A DNA stretch of 64,000 nucleotides. It comes from Hydrogenophaga sp. Root209 (GTDB lineage: Bacteria > Pseudomonadota > Gammaproteobacteria > Burkholderiales > Burkholderiaceae_C). The stretch covers positions 233,247-297,246 of the forward strand of contig NZ_LMIE01000031.1 of NCBI RefSeq assembly GCF_001428625.1, written 5' to 3'. Shown here one piece after another: positions 46,928 to 58,533 of the stretch. Position 1 is the first letter of the stretch; every line of letters begins with the position of its first letter. A program made the position numbers and the translations under genes. The notes beneath the pieces are model-generated. The model was given only the letters and a program-made list of their open reading frames with translations. It made no database searches and had not been told where the DNA came from.

Positions 46928-48052
46928 GTGTCCGACACCGATCTCCTCAAGACCCCGCTGCACGCACTGCACACCGAACTCGGCGCCCGCATGGTGCCGT
47001 TTGCCGGCTACAGCATGCCGGTGCAGTACCCCGCCGGCCTCATGGCCGAACACCACCACACCCGCGCTGCAGCCGGCCTGTTCGACGTCTCGCACATGGG
47101 CCAGCTGCGCTTGGTCGGGGCGGATGCCGCCGCGGCCTTCGAATCGCTCATGCCGGTGGACGTGATCGATCTCGCCGTGGGCAAACAGCGCTACGGCCTG
47201 TTGCTCAACGATGAGGGCGGCATCATCGACGACCTGATGTTCGTCAACCGGGGCGCGGACATCTTCGTGATCGTCAACGGCGCCTGCAAACACGGCGACC
47301 TGGCCCACATTGTTGAGCGCATCGGCAGCCGCTGCACCGTGGGGCCCCAGTTCGACCGTGGCTTGCTCGCACTGCAAGGGCCGCAGTCCGTGACCGCGCT
47401 GCAGCGACTGGTGCCCGGCGTCGAAAAACTGGTCTTCATGACCGGCGGCGCCTTCCACTGGCAAGGCGCCGACCTGTTCATCACCCGCAGCGGCTACACC
47501 GGCGAGGACGGCTTCGAGATCTCGGTGCCCGGCGACCGCTCCGAAGCTTTCGCGCGTGCCCTGCTGGCCGAGCCCGAGGTGAAACCCGTGGGCCTGGGCG
47601 CGCGCAATTCGCTGCGCCTTGAAGCTGGCCTGTGCCTCTATGGCCACGACATCGACACCACCACCACACCGGTGGAAGCCGCGCTCAACTGGGCGATGCA
47701 GAAGGTGCGCCGCACCGGCGGCGCTCGCGCGGGCGGTTTCCCCGGTGCGGCGCGCGTGCTCGCGCAGCTCGACGGCAGCGAGCCCCTGAGCCGCAAACGC
47801 GTGGGCCTGATTGCGCTGGAACGCATTCCCGTGCGCGACCACACCGAACTGCAAACCACCAGCGGCGAGACCATCGGTGAAGTCACCAGCGGCCTGCTCG
47901 GCCCCAGCGCCGACCAGCCAGTGGCCATGGGCTATGTGAGCCCGGCGCACGCTGCGGTGGGCACGCGCGTGCAGGCGATCGTGCGTGGCAAGCCGGTGCC
48001 GATGGAAGTGAGCGCCATGCCTTTTGTTCCCAACCGCTATTTCCGCGGCTGA
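46928..48052 (+). CDS. gcvT: Glycine cleavage system T protein (aminomethyltransferase)
   Basis: This 374-residue T protein transfers the methylene unit from the H-protein aminomethyl arm to tetrahydrofolate. The GTG at 46928 gives the family start SDTDLLKTPLHALHTELGARMVPFAGYSMPVQY. GLFDVSHMGQ and RSGYTGEDGFEISVP are signatures. It is the first gene under the glycine riboswitch. Confidence 0.96.
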   Translation: MSDTDLLKTPLHALHTELGARMVPFAGYSMPVQYPAGLMAEHHHTRAAAGLFDVSHMGQLRLVGADAAAAFESLMPVDVIDLAVGKQRYGLLLNDEGGIIDDLMFVNRGADIFVIVNGACKHGDLAHIVERIGSRCTVGPQFDRGLLALQGPQSVTALQRLVPGVEKLVFMTGGAFHWQGADLFITRSGYTGEDGFEISVPGDRSEAFARALLAEPEVKPVGLGARNSLRLEAGLCLYGHDIDTTTTPVEAALNWAMQKVRRTGGARAGGFPGAARVLAQLDGSEPLSRKRVGLIALERIPVRDHTELQTTSGETIGEVTSGLLGPSADQPVAMGYVSPAHAAVGTRVQAIVRGKPVPMEVSAMPFVPNRYFRG

Positions 48053-48079
48053 CCTTTTTCATTTTTCAGGAGATTGCAC

Positions 48080-48451
48080 ATGACCACCAAGTACACCGAA
48101 GACCACGAATGGATCAGCGTTGACGGCGACATCGCCACCGTCGGCATCACCGTGCACGCACAGGACGCGCTGGGCGACGTGGTGTTCGTCGACCTGCCCG
48201 AGGTCGGCAAGACCTTTGCGCAGAAAGACGTGGCCGGCGTGGTCGAGTCCGTCAAGGCCGCGGCCGACGTGTACATGCCTGTCAGTGGCGAAGTGACCGA
48301 GGTCAACGAAGCCCTGCGCGCCGACCCGTCGCTGGCCAACAGCGACCCGCTCAAAGCCGGCTGGTTCTTCAAGGTCAAGCTGTCCGACCCCAAGCAGGTC
48401 GACGCCCTGCTCGACGAGACCGCCTACAACGCCTTCTCAGAGAACGCCTGA
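48080..48451 (+). CDS. gcvH: Glycine cleavage system H protein
   Basis: This 123-residue lipoyl carrier shuttles the aminomethyl group between P and T proteins. The lipoylated lysine is K59 in [10 protein letters not shown]. The N-terminus [10 protein letters not shown] and the segment [12 protein letters not shown] are family-typical. The ATG at 48080 follows AGGAGA. It is followed by a repeat element before gcvP. Confidence 0.97.
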   Translation: MTTKYTEDHEWISVDGDIATVGITVHAQDALGDVVFVDLPEVGKTFAQKDVAGVVESVKAAADVYMPVSGEVTEVNEALRADPSLANSDPLKAGWFFKVKLSDPKQVDALLDETAYNAFSENA

Positions 48452-48456
48452 GATCT

Positions 48457-48531
48457 CCGTTCGGGCTGAGCTTGTCGAAGCCCTCTCACATTGGTCCGTG
48501 CGCTGCCCTTCGACAGGCTCAGGGCGAACGG
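48457..48531. repeat. TTCGACAGGCTCAG-type inverted repeat between gcvH and gcvP
   Basis: The left arm 48457-48483 (CCGTTCGGGCTGAGCTTG, then TCGAAGCCC) and right arm 48505-48531 (GCCCTTCGACAGGCTCAGGG, then CGAACGG) are imperfect reverse complements around 21 bases. It sits inside the gcv operon, 18 bases before the gcvP start. Confidence 0.85.
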
Positions 48532-48548
48532 AAAACAGGTTACACACC

Positions 48549-51440
<2,892 letters not shown>

Positions 51441-51447
51441 AGCCGAC

Positions 51448-52296
51448 TCACCTGCCCTGGCGCCACTCGCGACGCCAGAGGCGGTTGAGCTCGGCCATCA
51501 CCGGGCCCGGCGGGGAGCCCACCACGGTGTTGCGCCCGGCCATGTGCACGAAGCCATACACCCTGGCCTGCGGCGCGTCGTACAGCAGCACCGCATTGTT
51601 GTCGCCGCAATCGTGCGGCTTGCAGAACGCCGCCAATGTGTAGGTGATGCCGGCCACGGACTCGGGCTTGAGTTCGGTGGCCGGGCCGTCCATGCGGGCC
51701 AGCCAGGCCTGCGATGACAGTGAGCCCAGCGCGCGCTGGTAAACCGCCTTGAACTGCGCATCCCGTATCAACTCCGAAGGCGATGTCGCCGTACCGGGCT
51801 TGACTGGTGCGCGCGCCGCCGCCTGCGCCTGTTGCTCTTCGCGCACCTGAGCCGCTGCCCGTTGGTTGGCGGCCGCATCGCAGCGCCGGTAACGCGCTTT
51901 CGACAGGGCGGGGCCCAGGGTGCCCAACACCGCCTTGTCGCCGTCGACGTTGAGGAACTGACCTCGCGCATCGGCCTGCACGACGAACAACATCTCGTGG
52001 CGGCCCTGCACCTGCGCCAGCAAGGCCACCAGGTAACCCGGCGGCGGCGACTGGCCAAAGTACGAATGCGCCGCCTGCACCGACTGCGCGGTGAGCCGCC
52101 GGTCGCCCTGCTCCACGCTGATGGCGTTGCGATCCACCCGCACGCGCGGCGACTGCGGCTGGCTGCAATCGATGGCGTACAGCCCACCGTAGAGCTTCAG
52201 GCTGTCGGCATCGAGCCCGCTTTGCGCCCCCACCGCAGCGCTGACCAGCAGCCCGGCCACCCCACACGCCCGCAAAGCCTGTTTCCAGGTGTTCAT
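51448..52296 (-). CDS. Ivy-domain protein (lysozyme-inhibitor family) with an extra N-terminal domain
   Basis: This 282-residue exported protein has a signal peptide of about 24 residues (ending AVGAQ). An unrecognised domain of about 115 residues follows (DSLKLYGGLYAIDCSQPQ...ARYRRCD), then an Ala/Gln-rich linker. The C-terminal domain carries the Ivy signature CKPHDCGDNN (225-234), whose loop plugs the active site of C-type lysozymes in E. coli Ivy. It probably protects peptidoglycan from lysozyme-like enzymes. It converges on gcvP with seven bases between the stops. Confidence 0.8.
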   Translation of the reverse strand: MNTWKQALRACGVAGLLVSAAVGAQSGLDADSLKLYGGLYAIDCSQPQSPRVRVDRNAISVEQGDRRLTAQSVQAAHSYFGQSPPPGYLVALLAQVQGRHEMLFVVQADARGQFLNVDGDKAVLGTLGPALSKARYRRCDAAANQRAAAQVREEQQAQAAARAPVKPGTATSPSELIRDAQFKAVYQRALGSLSSQAWLARMDGPATELKPESVAGITYTLAAFCKPHDCGDNNAVLLYDAPQARVYGFVHMAGRNTVVGSPPGPVMAELNRLWRREWRQGR

Positions 52297-52443
52297 GTTG
52301 CTCTCCTGCCTGTGCACAGCCTGAAATGCTAGGTCGGCGCCCCCGCAGCGTCCACCCACAAGGGATGGCCGGTCATGCGCGTGACGCCCGTGCTCTGGCG
52401 CAGCCAAGCCGTAAGATCACCCCCCACCCTCACCGCACCGCCC

Positions 52444-54372
52444 ATGACCGCCCCCGCCCTGCGTGTGCTGAGCCTCATCCCACCGATGACGCAGCTCAAC
52501 ACGCCCTACCCCTCCACCGCGTACATCACCGGCTTCCTGCGCTCGCGCGGGGTCGATGCGGTGCAGGCCGACCTGGCGCTGGCACTGGTGCTCAAGCTGT
52601 TTTCTCCGGCCGGGCTCGAATCCGTGCGCAGTCACGCGCTGGCGCAGCCCGAAGCGCAGCGCACGTCCAGCGTGCACGCCTTCCTCGACCAGTTCGCGCG
52701 CTACCGCGCCACCATCGGCCTGGTGATCGCCTTCCTGCAGGGCCGGGACTCGACGCTGGCGCACCGTATCGCCGCGCGCGAGCTGCTGCCCGAAGGCCCG
52801 CGCTTCGCCGCGCTGGAGGTGTACGTGGACGCGGCGCTGAGCGAAGAAGGCGGCGACCCGCTGGCCTGGGCGTTCGGCGCTTTGGGCGTGCAGGACAAGG
52901 CGCGCCACATCGCCACGCTCTACCTCAACGACCTGGCCGACGTGCTGCGCGACGCGGTCGACGAGCGCTTTGCCTTTGTGCGCTACGCAGAATCGCTGGC
53001 CAGCAGCCAGCCCACCTTCGCGCCCATGGCCGCCGCCCTCGCCGCGCCCTTCACGCTGGTCGACGAGATCCTGCACACGCTCACGCTGGCCACCCTGTCG
53101 CAGCACAAGCCCGACCTGGTGCTGCTCTCGGTGCCATTCCCAGGTGCGCTGTACGCCGCGCTGCGCATCGCACAGACCATCAAGGCGCAGAACCCGCACA
53201 TCACCATTGCTTTGGGTGGCGGCTTCGTCAACACCGAGCTGCGCGAACTGGCCGAGCCCCGCCTGTTCGACCTGGTCGATTTCGTGACGCTCGATTCGGG
53301 CGAACGGCCCTTGCTGGCGTTGATGGACTTTCTGCAGCGCAAACGCTCCAAGCAGCGGCTGGTGCGCACCTTCGTGCGCGAAGAAAACACCGTGCGCTAC
53401 ATCAACTTCGTCGAGCCCGAAGTGCCTTTCGAAGAGGTGGGCACGCCGACCTGGGTTGGCCTGCCGCTGGACCGTTACCTGAGCCTGCTCGACATGCTCA
53501 ACCCCATGCACCGGCTCTGGAGCGACGGCCGCTGGAACAAGCTCACCGTGGCGCACGGCTGCTACTGGAAGAAGTGCAGCTTCTGCGACGTGAGCCTGGA
53601 CTACATCAGCCGTTACGAGACCGCGTCGGCGTCCACGCTGGCCGACCGCATCGAAGCAATAGTGAACGAGACCGGCCAGACGGGTTTTCACTTCGTCGAC
53701 GAAGCGGCACCACCCAAGGCCTTGAAGGCGCTGGCCGACGAGCTGATCAGCCGCCAGTTGCCGATTTCGTGGTGGGGCAACATCCGCTTCGAAAAGACCT
53801 TCACACCCGAGCTCTGTCAGTTGCTGGCCGACAGTGGCTGCATCGCCATGAGCGGCGGGCTTGAAGTCGCCTCCGACCGGCTGCTCACGCTGATGAAAAA
53901 GGGTGTTTCTGTGGAGCAGGTGGCGCGTGTCACCAAAGGCTTCTCGGACGCCGGCATCCTGGTGCACGCCTACCTCATGTACGGCTTTCCCACGCAGACG
54001 GTGCAGGACACGGTGGACGCGTTGGAGTACGTGCGCCAGCTGTTCGAAAACGGCTGCATCCAGAGCGGTTTCTTCCACCGGTTCTCGTGCACCGTGCACT
54101 CACCCGTTGGCCGGGACCCCGCCGCCTACGGCATCGAGCTGATCCCACTGCCCCCGGTCACCTTTGCCAAGAACGACATCGGCTTCATCGATCCCAGCGG
54201 CGTGGACCACGACGCCCTGGGCGTTGGCCTGCGCAAGGCCATCTACAACTACATGCACGGCATCGGGCTGGATGAAGACGTGCGTGCCTGGTTCAGTCAT
54301 GTGCCTGGCAAGGTGCCCAAGGCCACTGTCGGCAGAAACCGCATCGCGAAGGCTCTGACCCAGCCAGCCTGA
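52444..54372 (+). CDS. B12-binding-type radical SAM protein with CX4CX2C cluster motif
   Basis: This 642-residue protein has the layout of B12-binding radical SAM enzymes. The N-terminal domain (about 1-300, starting LRVLSLIPPMTQLNTPYPST) resembles the B12-binding fold but lacks the DxHxxG cobalamin motif. The radical SAM barrel starts near residue 365. The cluster cysteines are C373, C378 and C381 (GCYWKKCSFCD), so four rather than three residues separate the first pair. GGLEVASDRLLTLMKKG is a radical SAM beta-strand segment. The substrate is unknown. It converges on the DsbA-like gene three bases away. Confidence 0.85.
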   Translation: MTAPALRVLSLIPPMTQLNTPYPSTAYITGFLRSRGVDAVQADLALALVLKLFSPAGLESVRSHALAQPEAQRTSSVHAFLDQFARYRATIGLVIAFLQGRDSTLAHRIAARELLPEGPRFAALEVYVDAALSEEGGDPLAWAFGALGVQDKARHIATLYLNDLADVLRDAVDERFAFVRYAESLASSQPTFAPMAAALAAPFTLVDEILHTLTLATLSQHKPDLVLLSVPFPGALYAALRIAQTIKAQNPHITIALGGGFVNTELRELAEPRLFDLVDFVTLDSGERPLLALMDFLQRKRSKQRLVRTFVREENTVRYINFVEPEVPFEEVGTPTWVGLPLDRYLSLLDMLNPMHRLWSDGRWNKLTVAHGCYWKKCSFCDVSLDYISRYETASASTLADRIEAIVNETGQTGFHFVDEAAPPKALKALADELISRQLPISWWGNIRFEKTFTPELCQLLADSGCIAMSGGLEVASDRLLTLMKKGVSVEQVARVTKGFSDAGILVHAYLMYGFPTQTVQDTVDALEYVRQLFENGCIQSGFFHRFSCTVHSPVGRDPAAYGIELIPLPPVTFAKNDIGFIDPSGVDHDALGVGLRKAIYNYMHGIGLDEDVRAWFSHVPGKVPKATVGRNRIAKALTQPA

Positions 54373-54375
54373 ACC

Positions 54376-55035
54376 TCAAGCAGCTTCCGCAGCAATCTGC
54401 CTCAAAGCCTGCTCGAACACCGCCGCAGGCTGCCCACCCGAGATCAGATGCCGGTCGTTGATGATCACCGCCGGCACCGAGTGAATGCCGTGGCTGGTGT
54501 AGAAGGCCTCGCGCTCGCGCACGGCCTGCGCGAACTCGTCGCTCGCCAGAATGGCTTGCGCCCGCGCCTCGTCCAGGCCCACTTCACGCACGCACGCCAG
54601 CAACACACCGTGGTCCCCCATGGCTTCCGACCGTGTGTGGCAGGCCGCGAGAAACGCCTTCTTCAGCGCGTGTTGTTGACCCGGCGCGCCATCGAGCTCG
54701 GCCCAGTGCAGCAGACGGTGCGCGTCAAAGGTGTTCCAGACGCGGCCACGGCCCTCGGGGTTGAAGGCAAAGCCCACCTCGGCGCCGCGCGCGCGGATGG
54801 TCTCGCGGATCTGCACCTGCTGTGCGGCGGTGGAGCCATATTTCTGCGTCAGGTGCTCGCCGATGTCCTGGCCTTGTGCGCCCATCTGCGGGTTGAGCTC
54901 GAACGGCTGGAAATGCAACTCGGCAGACACCTCGCCCTGCAGCTTGCCCAGCGCTTCTTCGAGCGCGCCCAGCCCGACGGCGCACCAGGGGCAGGACACG
55001 TCGGACACAAAATCGATCTTGAGGGATGTGGTCAT
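54376..55035 (-). CDS. DsbA family oxidoreductase (FrnE-like)
   Basis: This 219-residue thioredoxin-fold protein has an N-terminal CPWC active site (C15, C18; SDVSCPWCAVG) and the cis-proline segment HSVPAVIINDRHLISGGQP near residue 190. There is no signal peptide with the start at 55035, so it is probably cytoplasmic, as in FrnE-like or HCCA-isomerase-like proteins. It diverges from aroE with a 100-base gap. Confidence 0.9.
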   Translation of the reverse strand: MTTSLKIDFVSDVSCPWCAVGLGALEEALGKLQGEVSAELHFQPFELNPQMGAQGQDIGEHLTQKYGSTAAQQVQIRETIRARGAEVGFAFNPEGRGRVWNTFDAHRLLHWAELDGAPGQQHALKKAFLAACHTRSEAMGDHGVLLACVREVGLDEARAQAILASDEFAQAVREREAFYTSHGIHSVPAVIINDRHLISGGQPAAVFEQALRQIAAEAA

Positions 55036-55135
55036 GGCCGCGATGGTAGGCCGTGACCCTTGACCGCAAAAGCCGCAGGGGCTTGCGCCACAATTGGCGA
55101 ACACCCCTCGGCGCACTCAACTCCACTGCCCTCCC

Positions 55136-55957
55136 ATGACTGACCGCTACGCCGTTCTCGGCAACCCCATTGGCCACAGCAAGTCGCCCCTGATCCACCG
55201 CCTGTTTGCCCAGGCCACCGGGCAGGACATCGCCTACACCGCCATCGAGACACCGCTGGACGGCTTCAAGGACACCGTGCTGGGCTTTCGCGCCAGCGGC
55301 GGGCGTGGGCTCAACGTGAGCCTGCCGTTCAAGCTGCAGGCATATGAAATCGCGACCGAGCCCAGCGAGCGCGCCCGGCTGGCCGGAGCGGCCAACTGCC
55401 TCAAGTTCGACGGAGACCGCATCCTGGCCGACAACTTCGATGGCGTGGGTCTGGTCAACGACCTGCAGCGCAACCTGGGCTGCCCGCTCGCCGGCAAGCG
55501 GGTGCTGCTGCTGGGCGCGGGCGGCGCCACGCGCGGCGCGCTGCTGCCGATCGCGGCCGAACGACCGGCGCTGCTGTCGGTGGCCAACCGCACGGCCGAC
55601 AAGGCACACGCGCTGAGGCACGACTTCGCTGCCCACACACCCTTGCAGACCGGAGGCTATGAAACCCTCGTGGGCCAGTCGTTCGACGTGGTGATCAACG
55701 CCACCTCCACCGGTCTCACGCAGGAAGCGCTGCCCCTGCCGGCAGGCGTGTTCGCGCCGGGCGCCATCGCCTACGAGATGGTCTACGGCAAGGGCCTCAC
55801 GCCGTTCCTGAAACAGGCCCAGGCCGCCGGCGTGAGCACCGTGGCCGACGGCGTGGGCATGCTGATCGAGCAGGCCGCCGAGGCTTTTGCCTGGTGGCGC
55901 GGCGTGCGGCCCGACACCCGCGCCGTGATTCAGCGGCTCACCGTGCCGCTGGCCTGA
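55136..55957 (+). CDS. aroE: Shikimate dehydrogenase
   Basis: This 273-residue NADPH-dependent enzyme reduces 3-dehydroshikimate to shikimate in aromatic amino acid synthesis. It starts with the family pattern [20 protein letters not shown]. The substrate site includes NVSLPFK and [11 protein letters not shown], and the NADP loop is [15 protein letters not shown]. The ATG at 55136 is used. Its 3' end overlaps the convergent GDSL gene by 20 bases. Confidence 0.96.
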   Translation: MTDRYAVLGNPIGHSKSPLIHRLFAQATGQDIAYTAIETPLDGFKDTVLGFRASGGRGLNVSLPFKLQAYEIATEPSERARLAGAANCLKFDGDRILADNFDGVGLVNDLQRNLGCPLAGKRVLLLGAGGATRGALLPIAAERPALLSVANRTADKAHALRHDFAAHTPLQTGGYETLVGQSFDVVINATSTGLTQEALPLPAGVFAPGAIAYEMVYGKGLTPFLKQAQAAGVSTVADGVGMLIEQAAEAFAWWRGVRPDTRAVIQRLTVPLA

Positions 55958-56978
55958 ACGCTGCGGCCATCACACGGCCACGGCCCGCGCGGCTGCGCTG
56001 CACCACCACCAGCATGAGCAAGGCCAGCGCCATGAGCGCCAGCGTGCCAGGGACCGGCACGCCGTAGATCTCCAGTGCCGCCCGGGCAAACAGGCCATGC
56101 ACGAAGGCAGACGGGTGCAGCGTGTCGGAGAACAGCGAATGCGCGCAGTCGGCGCCGGCGCTGTAGAAGAAGGCACCGCACGGCAGGGTGGTGTTGATCA
56201 CGCCGTAAGCGCCCGGATTCGACAGCACGTCGACCGCGATGCCCGCCATGTCGAGCAGCTCGACGTTGAGGCTGGGAAACAGCGATTCCAGACCGAACAG
56301 AGTGGGCACCAGCGCGTTGAATCGGGCGGAGGCGTCGGCAGACGCTGCCTGGAGACCCAGCAGCGCGGCTTCAGGGGTGTTGCCCAGATTGGGCAAGCTG
56401 GCAATCAGCACGTTCTGCGCACCGCTGGCGGCAAGGTAGCCGATGGTGGTGGCCAGGTCGGTGATGGCGGCGATCGCCGCAGCCTGGCGGCCCAGATCAT
56501 CGGCCGGCGTGCTCCCTTGAAAAGCAAGGCGGGCATCGCGCATGTCGTTGCCGCCGCCAACCACCACATACAGGGCGTCGGGATCGGCACTTCCGGGCAC
56601 GGGCACCGGGCCGCTGCCCCAGATGCCGGCCACCTGCGCCAACAAGCCGGGCGGGCTGCTGCCCGTGCCCGTGCGGGCACCGGCGTACGCAAAGTTGTTG
56701 CCACCGGTGAGATAAGAACTGGCCTGGCCAGCCAGCCCCAGGCCAAAGGCCAGGCCCTCCACCCACAGCGGCCCGTTCGAGTATCGGCCGTCGGCGTACG
56801 GCTGAGCCGTACCCGGTGCGGCGCCGCCCGTGGCCAGGCTCAGGTTGCCGGTGTCGGACAGGCTGTCGCCGAACACGAAGATGCCGGAAAACGGCCCGGC
56901 GTGTGCCGACACCGACACCGCGACCAGCGCGGGCAGCAGCAGAGCGCGCAGGGTCGAGCGAATGCGCTTGAAAGTCAT
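55938..56978 (-). CDS. SGNH/GDSL hydrolase with PEP-CTERM-like C-terminus
   Basis: This 346-residue secreted esterase/lipase-like autotransporter-type GDSL family protein has a signal peptide of about 27 residues ending SAHA. The nucleophile block is [11 protein letters not shown], the Gly/Asn oxyanion blocks are [13 protein letters not shown] and VGGGNDMRD, and the catalytic Asp/His are in [14 protein letters not shown]. The C-terminus has [20 protein letters not shown] followed by an Arg cluster, a PEP-CTERM-like anchor. Its target lipid or ester is unknown. It is antisense-overlapping with the end of aroE. Confidence 0.88.
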   Translation of the reverse strand: MTFKRIRSTLRALLLPALVAVSVSAHAGPFSGIFVFGDSLSDTGNLSLATGGAAPGTAQPYADGRYSNGPLWVEGLAFGLGLAGQASSYLTGGNNFAYAGARTGTGSSPPGLLAQVAGIWGSGPVPVPGSADPDALYVVVGGGNDMRDARLAFQGSTPADDLGRQAAAIAAITDLATTIGYLAASGAQNVLIASLPNLGNTPEAALLGLQAASADASARFNALVPTLFGLESLFPSLNVELLDMAGIAVDVLSNPGAYGVINTTLPCGAFFYSAGADCAHSLFSDTLHPSAFVHGLFARAALEIYGVPVPGTLALMALALLMLVVVQRSRAGRGRVMAAAFRPAAR

Positions 56979-57176
56979 GAAATGTCTCCTGGTGTTTGTT
57001 GTGATGCGCCGTTCTGGTTGCGGAAGCGAGGGGCGCAACCGAAGCATCCCCGCGAGTCCCGGCGGCCGACACGGGGCAAACCCTCAGGGCCGCGCAAGGC
57101 AGTCGCCGGCCGGACAGCCGCCACCCGCGGCCTATACTTCCGTCGCCCAACCCATCGGCCAGCACACCACAACGCC

Positions 57177-57635
57177 ATGAAGACACTGCTCATCCTCAAC
57201 GGCCCCAACCTCAACCTGCTCGGCACCCGCGAACCCGCGGTGTACGGCGCCACCACGCTGGCCGAGGTGGAGGCCGAGTGCGTTGGCCACGGCAAGCGGC
57301 TGGGCTACGCGGTCGAGTGTTTCCAGAGCAACCATGAGGGTGTGCTGATCGACCGGATCCAGGAGGCGGGCCGCCGCTTCAAGGGCGGAGAGCTGGCCGG
57401 CGTGGTGTTCAACGCCGGCGCCCTCACCCACACCTCGGTGGCCTTGTTCGACGCCATCAGCGGCGTCAAACCCCTGCCGGTGATCGAGGTGCACATCTCC
57501 AACGTTCACGCGCGCGAGGCCTTCCGCCACCACTCGTACCTGTCGCCGGCTGCGGCGGGCATCGTGGTGGGCTTCGGCACCGACGGATACCGCCTGGCCA
57601 TCGAAGGGTTGGCGCGCAAAGACGGCGCCACCTGA
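57177..57635 (+). CDS. aroQ: 3-dehydroquinate dehydratase type II
   Basis: This 152-residue type II dehydroquinase catalyses the third shikimate-pathway step. The N-terminus [21 protein letters not shown] contains the catalytic Arg and Tyr, [11 protein letters not shown] and [13 protein letters not shown] follow, and the catalytic His is in [18 protein letters not shown] transporter gene begins eight bases after its stop. Confidence 0.97.
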   Translation: MKTLLILNGPNLNLLGTREPAVYGATTLAEVEAECVGHGKRLGYAVECFQSNHEGVLIDRIQEAGRRFKGGELAGVVFNAGALTHTSVALFDAISGVKPLPVIEVHISNVHAREAFRHHSYLSPAAAGIVVGFGTDGYRLAIEGLARKDGAT

Positions 57636-57642
57636 TCGTGCG

Positions 57643-58533
57643 TTGAAGACCCGCCACTTCGCCCAGCTCGTGGGCTTGTCCGCCCTGTGGGGCGCGTCCT
57701 TTCTGTTCATCCGCATCGCCAGCCCCGTGATGGGGCCGATGGTGCTGGCGGGTTGCCGCGTGGCGCTGGCCGGTCTCACGCTGGCCGTCATCATGCGGGG
57801 CCTGAAGCAGCGCTGGCCGTGGGAACACTGGCGCGAGCTGTTGCTGCTGGGCGCGCTGTCGGTGGCAGCGCCCTTCCTGCTCTATGCCTGGGCCGCGCTG
57901 CGCCTGCCGGCCGGCTACAGCGCCCTGCTCAACACCACGGCGGTGCTGTTCGGCACGCTGGCGTCCAGCTGGTTCAAGGAAGACACGCTCACCGCGCGCA
58001 AGTTGCTGGGCTGCCTGTGCGGCTTCATCGGCGTGGGTCTGATCGTGCGGCTGGGCCCGGTGCAGCCCGATGCCGGGACCATCGCCGCTGCCCTGGCCTG
58101 CATCCTGGCGGCGGCCTGCTACGGTTGCTCGACCCCGCTCATGAAGCGCGCCACCACCCGCATGCAACCGCTGGCGATCGCGGCTGGCATTCACCTCGCG
58201 GCCATGGTGCTGGTTTTCCCCGGCGCTGTGTGGGCCTGGCCACAAGCGCAGTTCACACCGGCGGCACTCGGTGCGCTGCTCGTCATGGGGGTGGTCACCT
58301 CTGGCCTGGCCTACTGGGCGCACCTGCGCATCATCCGCCACGTGACCCCGGTGGCGGCCATGAGCCCGGCCTTCCTCATCCCGGTATTCGGCGTGACCTG
58401 GGGCCACTTGTTCCTGGGTGAAGCCTTGTCGCCCGGCATCTTTGCCGGCGGCGCGCTGGTGCTGCTGGCCACCGCGCTGGTGACCGGCTTCAACCCGCTC
58501 AGGCGCTGGTTCGCTGCAACACCCACGCCTTGA
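57643..58533 (+). CDS. EamA/DMT superfamily transporter
   Basis: This 296-residue membrane protein has ten predicted helices in two EamA repeats. It begins HFAQLVGLSALWGASFLFIRIA and includes the typical LPAGYSALLNTTAVLFG segment. A TTG start at 57643 is used because no ATG or GTG fits before the first helix. Its 3' end overlaps that of the convergent MFS gene by 35 bases. The substrate is unknown. Confidence 0.9.
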   Translation: MKTRHFAQLVGLSALWGASFLFIRIASPVMGPMVLAGCRVALAGLTLAVIMRGLKQRWPWEHWRELLLLGALSVAAPFLLYAWAALRLPAGYSALLNTTAVLFGTLASSWFKEDTLTARKLLGCLCGFIGVGLIVRLGPVQPDAGTIAAALACILAAACYGCSTPLMKRATTRMQPLAIAAGIHLAAMVLVFPGAVWAWPQAQFTPAALGALLVMGVVTSGLAYWAHLRIIRHVTPVAAMSPAFLIPVFGVTWGHLFLGEALSPGIFAGGALVLLATALVTGFNPLRRWFAATPTP

